Positions 1 to 5,055 of a stretch of 9,474 nt of DNA are shown in pieces. The stretch spans positions 1-9,474 of the forward strand of contig JAQGMQ010000723.1 in assembly GCA_028292305.1 (NCBI GenBank), given 5' to 3'. How positions within the stretch are numbered: the first letter of the stretch is position 1; each line of letters opens with the position of its first letter. A program made the position numbers and the translations under genes. This DNA is from Rhodoferax sp. (GTDB lineage Bacteria; Pseudomonadota; Gammaproteobacteria; Burkholderiales; Burkholderiaceae_C). Under the pieces are notes generated by a model. It saw only the letters and a program-made list of their open reading frames with translations. It was not told the DNA's origin and did not search any database.

Positions 1-174
1 CACGTACTGATCGCGGTGATGGTGATGCCCGGCCTGCTGCTGCTCATGTGGTGGGTGGCGCCGCTGCTCACCGTGCGTGGCAGCCCGCCGCGGCACCACG
101 GCGCCGACCCGCCGGCGGCGGCCACGCCATGGCGCAACGCGCCGCCTCCAACCGCACCGCCTTCCCTGTTCTGA
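1..174 (+). CDS. C-terminal end of an unidentified membrane protein (partial)
   Basis: The reading frame is open from the first base and stops at TGA 172-174, leaving 57 C-terminal residues. The visible part begins with a hydrophobic stretch (about residues 2-24, rich in Val, Leu, Met and Trp) that looks like a final transmembrane helix. After it comes a tail of about 30 residues rich in Pro and Ala, with a few Arg and His, probably an exposed and disordered C-terminus. Codon use has the strong third-position G/C bias of the neighbouring genes, which supports real coding. No family motif is visible, so I cannot name a function. The product continues to the left of the window. Three stem-loops follow the stop codon closely and could end its transcript. 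Confidence 0.6.
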   Translation, partial: HVLIAVMVMPGLLLLMWWVAPLLTVRGSPPRHHGADPPAAATPWRNAPPPTAPPSLF

Positions 175-180
175 GTTGAC

Positions 181-242
181 GGCGCCCCTGGCGCCATCGC
201 GCAGTCTCCTGCGCAAGCCGGCCGTCGCCCAGCCGACGGCCG
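181..242 (+). terminator. three consecutive perfect stem-loops, possible terminator or structured RNA
   Basis: Seven bases after the upstream stop codon three perfect inverted repeats follow one another. The first is GGCGCC-CCT-GGCGCC (181-195). The second is GCGCAG-TCTC-CTGCGC (199-214). The third is CGGCCGTCG-CCCAGC-CGACGGCCG (219-242, nine base pairs), followed by TTCTC. The last stem plus the short pyrimidine run could be an intrinsic terminator for the upstream gene, but the T-tract is poor. A processed or structured 3' end, or a protein-binding array, is also possible. The structure is read directly from the sequence; the function is inferred. Confidence 0.4.
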
Positions 243-382
243 TTCTCAGACTCTTGAAGGTACATCGTGCATCAGAAAAAACAACCGTGTCATCAGGCGG
301 GGACCAGGCACGCCCGTGCTTCGTCCAGCTCCGGGTCGGCAAGCCCGTGCAGCCTTGCCATCGCGCATTTTCGGGAGGCCGC

Positions 383-955
383 ATGAACCATGCCAATGCC
401 GTCTTGTTCGAATGGATCGCCGCTTGGTTTGCCGCTGCGCCCTGGACCCTGCCGCTGGTGCGAGCGGCCGCCGTGGACAGCGCCTATGTGGTCGCCGCAT
501 TGGCCGCCTGGAGCTTCGTGCGCCAACCTGCGCAACGGCGCTACATCGTGTTCGTCCTGGCGGCCTGCGGTGTCACGTCGCTGCTGTCGCACTACCTGGC
601 TGCCGTGACCGGCGTCTCGCGGCCGTTCGTCGTGGGGCTGAGTCCGCTCTACATCAGCCATCACCCGACGGGCTCGTTGCCAAGCTCGCATGCCGCCGTA
701 CTGCTGCTGATCGCGCTGCTTTACTGCCAACGAAAACCATTGCGTCCGTTCGGCATGGCCATGCTGGTCCTGGCGTTGGTGACCGGGGTGGCCCGGGTCT
801 GCGTCGGCGTGCATTTCCCGCTCGACATCGCCGCGGGCTTTCTGTTGGCGGCCGTGCTGGCCGTGCTATTCAGAGGGGTTGAGCACATGTTGCGGCGCCA
901 TCTGGAAACACCTGCGGTACGCCATGCACTGAACGGCTCGGGCGAAGGCCATTAG
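383..955 (+). CDS. PAP2-family membrane phosphatase, probable undecaprenyl-diphosphatase (YbjG/BcrC-like)
   Basis: The 190-residue product has the hallmarks of the PAP2 acid phosphatase superfamily: R80-P81 in motif I, PSSH at 100-103 in motif II, and R138, H144 and D148 in motif III. H103 and H144 are the expected catalytic pair and D148 the supporting acid. Hydrophobic segments flank these motifs, consistent with a polytopic inner-membrane enzyme whose active site faces the periplasm. The small size and motif spacing fit undecaprenyl-diphosphate phosphatases, which recycle the lipid carrier for peptidoglycan and other glycans. A related lipid phosphatase cannot be excluded. The frame is open further upstream to 77, but ATG 383 is chosen because GGGAGG (373-378) sits four bases before it and the upstream translation is low-complexity. 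The Lys that usually begins motif I (K-x6-RP) is replaced by Ala73. The gene stands alone and converges on the PLP enzyme gene. Confidence 0.85.
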   Translation: MNHANAVLFEWIAAWFAAAPWTLPLVRAAAVDSAYVVAALAAWSFVRQPAQRRYIVFVLAACGVTSLLSHYLAAVTGVSRPFVVGLSPLYISHHPTGSLPSSHAAVLLLIALLYCQRKPLRPFGMAMLVLALVTGVARVCVGVHFPLDIAAGFLLAAVLAVLFRGVEHMLRRHLETPAVRHALNGSGEGH

Positions 956-1010
956 CCGGGCGTCGGGCTGCGGTGAACGCCGCTTTGCGGGCAAGCCCGG
1001 CGTCGATGGC
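948..1010. terminator. long imperfect hairpin between convergent genes, possible bidirectional terminator
   Basis: Two nested inverted repeats pair across this stretch: GCCAT (948-952) with ATGGC (1006-1010), and GCCGGGC (955-961) with GCCCGGC (995-1001). A small inner stem, GCGG (970-973) with CCGC (980-983), lies in the loop. The structure overlaps the stop codon of the phosphatase gene (953-955) and lies between two converging genes, where a shared terminator is common. No convincing T-tract follows on either strand, so intrinsic termination is uncertain. Confidence 0.3.
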
Positions 1011-1048
1011 ACGCCGCACCGGCCGCGCATCGTACGCTGCGACGCTGC

Positions 1049-1065
1049 GACCGGGTGGCCCGGTC
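1049..1065 (-). terminator. GC-rich hairpin downstream of the PLP enzyme gene
   Basis: GACCGGG (1049-1055), loop TGG, CCCGGTC (1059-1065) form a perfect seven-base-pair stem about 40 bases beyond the stop codon of the minus-strand gene. It could pause or end that transcript. No run of T follows on the minus strand, so this is a weak terminator candidate. Confidence 0.25.
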
Positions 1066-1104
1066 CAGCCCTGTCTTCAGCTGGTGACCGCGGCCCGCGG
1101 CATG

Positions 1105-2367
1105 TCACCAGCCGTGGAATCGGCCCCAGGTCTGCAGCGACCCATCCTGCGCCAGCGCGTGGTACGCGGGGAACTGCGCACCGGTGGCGCAGGCGTGGTT
1201 GGGCAAGATGCGCAAGCGCGTACCGGTGGGGAATCGCATGGCGATGTCCTTGTCGATGGGGTCGGTCGGCGTGCCTTCGCGCGAGACGATGCCGTGCTCC
1301 TGGTTGGCCGCCGACAGCACATAACCCGCGATGGGCAGGCCGTCCATGGTGCAGACCTGGCCGTAGCCGTAGTCCCGCTGCTGCTTGGCCGTGCCCCGGT
1401 CGCGGCTCATGGCCATCCAGCCGGCGTCGACGATGGCCCAACCCTTGTCGGCCTGGTGGCCGATCACCGTGGTGAGCACGCTCAGCGCGATGTCGTCGGT
1501 GCCGCACACGCCGACGTTGCACATCACCAGGTCGAAGAACACATAGACGCCGGCGCGCAACTCGGTCACGCCGGCCAGCGAAGTTGCGGTCAGCGCGGTC
1601 GGCGTGGAGCCGACGGAGACAACGGGGCAGGGCAGGCCGGCGCCGCGCAGGCGGTTGGCGGCCAGGACGCAGCCAGCACGTTCCTGCTCGGTCAGATCGG
1701 CGATGGCCTGGGTGTCGTGCAGGTCGTAGCTGGAGCCCGCATGGGTGAGCACGCCGGCCAGGCGCATGCCGCCTTCATGCAGCACGCGGCCGACGTCGAG
1801 CAAGCGGTCTTCGTCGGGCTTGATGCCGGAGCGGTGGCCGTCGGTGTCGATCTCGACCAGCACCTCGAACACATGGCCATGGGCGCGGCCGTGGTCGACG
1901 ATGGCCTGCGCGCCTTCGACGCTGTCGGTCAGGATCTGCAGTGCGCAACCCCGCAGCCGCAAATCGAGCGCATGGTCCAGACGGTGCGGCGCCATGCCGA
2001 CGGCGTACAGGATGTCGGTCACGCCGTGGCCGAAGAATTTCTCGGCCTCCTTCAGGGTGGAGACGGTGATGCCCGTCGCGCCGGCTTCGCGCTGGGCGGC
2101 GGCCACCTCGGCGCATTTGCTGGTCTTCACGTGCGGGCGAAACCGCACGCCCAACGCCGTGGCGCGCTGCTGCATGCGGGCGATGTTGTGCTGCATGCGC
2201 GACAGCGCAATGATGGCTGCGGGGGTGTCAAGGGTGTCGAGGGTGGCGAGGGCGGTGGAGCCTGGCACGGCGGTGCGCACCGCGCGCGCATGACTCCCGG
2301 GGGGGACGGGCGGCGCCGAGGTGTTTGAAGTCGGCGAGGCGGGCAGGCTGGGCGATGGATGTTGCAT
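1105..2367 (-). CDS. PLP-dependent D-threonine aldolase / D-serine dehydratase-family enzyme
   Basis: The 420-residue product belongs to the alanine-racemase-fold family that includes D-threonine aldolase, D-serine dehydratase (DSD1 type) and D-3-hydroxyaspartate aldolase or dehydratase. The motif RPHVKTSK (residues 77-84) carries the expected PLP-binding Lys81. GSTPT (253-257) is a likely PLP-phosphate loop, RAGVYVFFD (271-279) is a family signature, and H391 with C393 (NHAC) are the expected divalent-metal ligands near the C-terminus. Such enzymes cleave or dehydrate beta-hydroxy D-amino acids in the cytoplasm. The exact substrate cannot be chosen from sequence. The family is usually about 370-390 residues; here roughly 40 extra N-terminal residues, rich in Ser, Pro, Thr and Ala, precede the conserved start (LDTPAAI). 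The ATG at 2367 has GTGAGG only two bases upstream, which is too close to be ideal, and in-frame GTG codons at residues 30 and 34 are alternative starts. The gene is divergent from a LysR regulator that may control it. Confidence 0.85.
   Translation of the reverse strand: MQHPSPSLPASPTSNTSAPPVPPGSHARAVRTAVPGSTALATLDTLDTPAAIIALSRMQHNIARMQQRATALGVRFRPHVKTSKCAEVAAAQREAGATGITVSTLKEAEKFFGHGVTDILYAVGMAPHRLDHALDLRLRGCALQILTDSVEGAQAIVDHGRAHGHVFEVLVEIDTDGHRSGIKPDEDRLLDVGRVLHEGGMRLAGVLTHAGSSYDLHDTQAIADLTEQERAGCVLAANRLRGAGLPCPVVSVGSTPTALTATSLAGVTELRAGVYVFFDLVMCNVGVCGTDDIALSVLTTVIGHQADKGWAIVDAGWMAMSRDRGTAKQQRDYGYGQVCTMDGLPIAGYVLSAANQEHGIVSREGTPTDPIDKDIAMRFPTGTRLRILPNHACATGAQFPAYHALAQDGSLQTWGRFHGW
2223..2249. 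repeat. three 9-bp imperfect tandem repeats inside the PLP enzyme gene
   Basis: On the plus strand the units are GGGTGTCAA, GGGTGTCGA and GGGTGGCGA, followed by a degenerate fourth (GGGCGGTGG, 2250-2258). On the coding strand each unit encodes three residues, giving LAT-LDT-LDT just before the conserved enzyme core. Copy-number change would add or remove whole codons without shifting the frame. Confidence 0.6.
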
Positions 2368-2441
2368 GGCCTCACTTTAAGGCGTGCAAGCCTCAGCTGT
2401 GCTTCACTCTTGCGTCATCAATAGTTAAGCTATGCTGAACG
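2368..2441. promoter_or_regulatory. divergent control region between the PLP enzyme and LysR genes
   Basis: These 74 bases must hold the promoters of both divergent genes. Two dyads are visible. AGGCGTGCAAGCCT (2380-2393) is palindromic at 12 of 14 positions. ATAGTTAAGCTAT (2421-2433) has ATAG/CTAT arms around an AT-rich centre. Both are candidate operators for the LysR protein, although neither is a perfect T-N11-A box. TATGCT (2431-2436) resembles a -10 element for the regulator gene and would put transcription start at or next to its ATG. No strong -35 element is seen. The dyads are read from the sequence; promoter and operator roles are inferred. Confidence 0.45.
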
Positions 2442-3335
2442 ATGCAGATCGAAGACCTACGCCTCGCCGCCGCGCTGTTGCGCGAAAGCTCGCTCAGCGC
2501 CGCGGCGCGTTCGCTGGGCGTCACGCCGCCGGCCCTGTCGATGCGCTTGCGCAAGCTCGAGGCCTCGCTCGGCCTGGTGCTGGCCAGCCGCAATGCGCGC
2601 AGGTTGCAGCTGACGTCGGAAGGTGAACGTTTCGGCCGCGAGGCCCATGAGCTGCTGCTGAAGCTCGACGGCTTGCGTGATTCCCTGCAGCGCGACGACC
2701 GGCGGCTCACCGGCAGCCTGCGGGTGGCGGCGCCCTTCGGCTACGGCCGCACACACATCGCGCCGCTGCTGTCGCGCTTTTCACGGCTGCACCCGGGCTT
2801 GCGGCTGCAACTCGACCTGCGCGAAACGCCGTGGCCGGACCGGCACGATGCCGATGCCGTGGTGCATGTCGGCTCGGTACGCGATTCCTCCTGGGTGGCG
2901 CACAGACTGGCGACCAACGAGCGCTGGCTGTGTGCGAGCCCCGCTTACCTGCGCCAGCAGGGCACCCCGCGCAGCCCGGCGGACCTGGCCTGCCACGCCT
3001 GCATCTGCATCCGCGAGAACGACGAGGATGTGACGCTCTGGCACATGCGCCCGGTTGCGGGGGGCGCGCGCAAGACCGAAACCTTGCGCATCAACCCGGC
3101 GTTCGAGACCAACGACGGCGGCGTGGCGCGGCACTGGGCCGAGGAAGGCATGGGCATCGTGCTGCGCTCGGAATGGGACGCGGCCGAGGCCGTGGCCGCG
3201 GGGCGGCTGGAGCGGGTGATGGCCGACTGGTCGTTCGGCGCCGCACCCGTCCTGCTGCTGGTGCCCACGCGCAAGGGGCGGACGGCGCGGGCGCAGGCGC
3301 TGGTGAGCTTCCTGGTAAAGGCCGCCGGCCGGTGA
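2442..3335 (+). CDS. LysR-type transcriptional regulator, divergent from the PLP enzyme gene
   Basis: The 297-residue product has the LysR layout. An N-terminal winged helix-turn-helix (about residues 3-60) contains LSAAARSLGVTPPALSMRLRKLE, condensed here as the SAAARSLG and PALSMRLRKLE motifs, and ends with RRLQLTSEG. A linker helix and a two-lobed effector-binding domain (about 90-295) follow. Such proteins bind DNA as tetramers and activate or repress a neighbouring gene when a small ligand binds. The divergent position next to the D-amino-acid PLP enzyme suggests that gene is the target and its substrate or product the inducer; this is inference. No Shine-Dalgarno sequence precedes ATG 2442, and a -10-like TATGCT ends five bases before it, so the mRNA may be leaderless. 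A hairpin with a short T-run follows the stop. Confidence 0.9.
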   Translation: MQIEDLRLAAALLRESSLSAAARSLGVTPPALSMRLRKLEASLGLVLASRNARRLQLTSEGERFGREAHELLLKLDGLRDSLQRDDRRLTGSLRVAAPFGYGRTHIAPLLSRFSRLHPGLRLQLDLRETPWPDRHDADAVVHVGSVRDSSWVAHRLATNERWLCASPAYLRQQGTPRSPADLACHACICIRENDEDVTLWHMRPVAGGARKTETLRINPAFETNDGGVARHWAEEGMGIVLRSEWDAAEAVAAGRLERVMADWSFGAAPVLLLVPTRKGRTARAQALVSFLVKAAGR

Positions 3336-3354
3336 CGGGCAGGGCGCGCGCGCC

Positions 3355-3376
3355 AACGCCATTCGACGGGCGTTTT
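3355..3376 (+). terminator. probable weak intrinsic terminator after the first LysR gene
   Basis: AACGCC (3355-3360) pairs with GGCGTT (3369-3374) across an eight-base loop, and the right arm runs into TTTT (3373-3376). It lies about 20 bases after the LysR stop codon and before the PPC gene. The stem is short and the T-run brief, so it may be inefficient. Confidence 0.4.
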
Positions 3377-3444
3377 GGGTACCATGCGTTCGTCCGCCCC
3401 AGGCGCCCTGCGGCCGATTCCCTTCACCTTCCACCCGCCCTCTC

Positions 3445-3846
3445 ATGCGTTGCCTGCCCCTGCGCCTCGTGCCCGGAAACGACCTCCGCCTCAGCCTGGA
3501 GGCGCTGGCGCGGCAGGCCTTTCCCGACGGCGCCTTCGTGCTGAGCGGCATCGGCAGCCTGGGCGATGCACAGCTGCGGCTGGCAGGCGCCGAGCAGGCC
3601 ACGCGGTTTGCGGGCGAGCATGAAATCCTCACGCTGTGCGGCAGCATCACGCCGCAGGGCGCCCATCTGCACATGGCCGTCGCGTCCGCCACCGGCGAGG
3701 TGCGTGGCGGGCACCTGGTGGCCGGCAATCTGGTGCGGACGACCGACGAGGAGCTGCTGGTCGAGGCGCAGGGCTGGCGCCTGTCGCGGGTGCCGGATGC
3801 AGGCACGGGCTACCTGGAACTGGCCGCGCGGCGCGCAGGCGAATGA
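3445..3846 (+). CDS. single-domain PPC/DUF296 protein
   Basis: The 133-residue product matches the PPC (plants and prokaryotes conserved, DUF296) domain over nearly its whole length. The N-terminal RLVPGNDLRLSLE leads into a beta-rich core with SGIGSLGDAQLRL, then AHLHMAV with H74 and H76, and GGHLVAGNLVRTT with H90. The spaced H-x-H and GGH histidines are characteristic and could bind a metal. In plants this domain is fused to AT-hooks and acts in chromatin proteins. Bacterial members are stand-alone, reported as trimers, and their role is largely unknown, so no function is assigned. No AT-hook or other DNA-binding extension is present. ATG 3445 is the only good start that keeps the family N-terminus. 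It has a pyrimidine-rich leader and no Shine-Dalgarno sequence. The gene lies between two LysR genes in the same direction. Confidence 0.8.
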   Translation: MRCLPLRLVPGNDLRLSLEALARQAFPDGAFVLSGIGSLGDAQLRLAGAEQATRFAGEHEILTLCGSITPQGAHLHMAVASATGEVRGGHLVAGNLVRTTDEELLVEAQGWRLSRVPDAGTGYLELAARRAGE

Positions 3847-3856
3847 CCGCCAGGCC

Positions 3857-3898
3857 GGGTCGTTTCAGGTTCATCCAACCGGCCCGCGCGGCCGACCC
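3857..3898 (+). other. hairpin-forming region after the PPC gene
   Basis: Two overlapping inverted repeats are visible: GGGTCG (3857-3862) with CGACCC (3893-3898), and the tighter CGGCC-CGCGC-GGCCG (3880-3894). They share bases, so only one can form fully at a time. They follow the PPC stop codon and precede the second LysR gene. No T-tract follows. This could be a weak terminator or simply GC-rich chance. Confidence 0.2.
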
Positions 3899-3931
3899 AC
3901 CGGCGTCGCCCGATCCGACTGAACCGCAGCC

Positions 3932-3976
3932 ATGTCCGACCACATTTCTCCTTTCAACATGAAGACCGCCTCATGA
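3932..3976 (+). other. possible 14-codon upstream ORF overlapping the second LysR start
   Basis: ATG 3932 opens a frame encoding MSDHISPFNMKTAS and ends at TGA 3974-3976. The stop overlaps the LysR start codon in an ATGA arrangement. A second in-frame ATG at 3959 would give just MKTAS. No good Shine-Dalgarno sequence precedes either ATG, and the LysR ATG lacks a strong one too. Ribosomes ending on this ORF could restart on LysR (translational coupling), but short overlapping ORFs also occur by chance. Confidence 0.25.
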
Positions 3977-4905
3977 ACCTGCGTTTCGTGGAAGCCTTCT
4001 ACTGGGTGGCGTCGCTGAAGAGCGTGACCCGGGCCGCCGAGAAGCTGTTCCTCACCCAGTCCGCCATGTCCAGCCGCATCTCCACGCTGGAGGACGAGCT
4101 CGGCGTGCTGCTGCTGGACCGCACCGACAAACAATTCCGGCTGACTGCCGCGGGCGCGCGGTTTCTGGTGTTCGCCGAAAAGATGCTGGCCCTGCACCGC
4201 GACGCAAAATCGGAAATGGGGGCCGGCAGCACGATGGCCGTCGTCATGCGCATCGGCGCCATCGAGTCGGTGCTGCATTCGTGGCTGATACCCTGGCTTG
4301 AGAAACTGCGCGCGGACCACCCCGGCCTGGAGCTGGAGCTGACGGTGGAGACCACGCCCATCCTCACCGACCAGATCCACCGCGGCACGCTCGACCTGGT
4401 GTTCGCGGCGTTTCCCGCCACCGCCGACGGCGTGCGCAACCATGCCATGCCATCGATGGAAATGGTCTTCGTGGGCCATCCCCTGCGGCACAAGAAAAGA
4501 AATTACCGGCTGGACGAACTCGCCGACATGGAGTTGTTGACCTTCCAGCGCGGCTCGCAGCCGCACATCACCCTGCTCGACCTGTTCCGACAGCGCCGCA
4601 TGGAACCCAAAAAGGTGCACGCGATCTCGTCGATTTCGGCCATGGTGCAGCTGGTGCAAGGGGGGTTCGGCGTGGCCTTGCTGCCGCGGATCGCGGCGCA
4701 ACGCCTCACCGGATTCGCCCAGCTCAAAGTGCTGGCCTGCGACGTGCCGTTGAAGGCGCTGCCGATCTACGCGAGCTACCGCTCCGACCCCACCAGTTCG
4801 ACGGTGGACACCTTGCTGAAGTCGGCCGTGGAATTTGCCGGCGGCTCGATGCCGGCCAGGGCCGGCACCAAAAAGGGCAGCGCCAAGCGCGAGAAAAAGG
4901 CCTGA
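3973..4905 (+). CDS. LysR-type transcriptional regulator upstream of the ABC importer operon
   Basis: The 310-residue product starts with a canonical LysR helix-turn-helix: FVEAFYWVASLKSVTRAAE, LTQSAMSSRISTLEDELG and LLLDRTDKQFRLTAAG cover about residues 5-62. A linker helix and a substrate-binding-like effector domain (about 90-290) follow, including the segment with GVALLPRIAAQRL. The last ~16 residues are Lys/Arg/Ala-rich and beyond the usual domain end. The protein should act as a ligand-responsive DNA-binding tetramer. It lies 150 bases upstream of the liv-type operon and points the same way, so that operon is a plausible target; this is inference from position only. ATG 3973 is chosen because it fits the family N-terminus. 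It overlaps the stop of a 14-codon upstream ORF and has no strong Shine-Dalgarno sequence. Confidence 0.9.
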   Translation: MNLRFVEAFYWVASLKSVTRAAEKLFLTQSAMSSRISTLEDELGVLLLDRTDKQFRLTAAGARFLVFAEKMLALHRDAKSEMGAGSTMAVVMRIGAIESVLHSWLIPWLEKLRADHPGLELELTVETTPILTDQIHRGTLDLVFAAFPATADGVRNHAMPSMEMVFVGHPLRHKKRNYRLDELADMELLTFQRGSQPHITLLDLFRQRRMEPKKVHAISSISAMVQLVQGGFGVALLPRIAAQRLTGFAQLKVLACDVPLKALPIYASYRSDPTSSTVDTLLKSAVEFAGGSMPARAGTKKGSAKREKKA

Positions 4906-4915
4906 ATGGTGCATT

Positions 4916-4940
4916 CGGGCCGCCCGTGGGCCGCGCCCTT
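4916..4940 (+). terminator. paired GC hairpins after the second LysR gene
   Basis: CGGGC-C-GCCCG (4916-4926) and GGGC-CGC-GCCC (4928-4938) follow each other about ten bases after the LysR stop, ending in TT. The sequence GGGCCGC occurs twice. These are weak terminator candidates: the stems are short, the first has too small a loop to form fully, and the T-run is minimal. Confidence 0.25.
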
Positions 4941-4941
4941 G

Positions 4942-4960
4942 TCATCGAAAAAATCGATGA
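4942..4960. promoter_or_regulatory. perfect inverted repeat upstream of the ABC importer operon, candidate operator
   Basis: TCATCGA-AAAAA-TCGATGA is a perfect seven-base inverted repeat with a five-base A spacer, centred about 105 bases before the binding-protein start. It lies in an unusually AT-rich island (about 4942-4992) compared with the surroundings. The size, symmetry and position fit an operator for a dimeric regulator, perhaps the LysR protein encoded just upstream. I could not define a convincing -35/-10 pair in the 150-base gap. Confidence 0.4.
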
Positions 4961-5055
4961 ACTGAGCGAAAAATTTCTTGTTTGATTTGACCGATGCTGC
5001 GCCGCACACTTCGCCGCAGTTCATCTGGTTGTCATGTCCTACGAGGAGTTTTTAG

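Noticed and set aside
77..382. N-terminal extension of the PAP2 frame back to ATG 77
   Set aside because: It would overlap the preceding gene end and the tandem hairpins, gives low-complexity sequence, and a good ribosome-binding site supports ATG 383.
973..2328. 451-codon plus-strand frame over the PLP enzyme gene
   Set aside because: It lies opposite an enzyme with conserved PLP and metal motifs, and its Gly/Val/His/Gln-rich translation is the usual antisense shadow.
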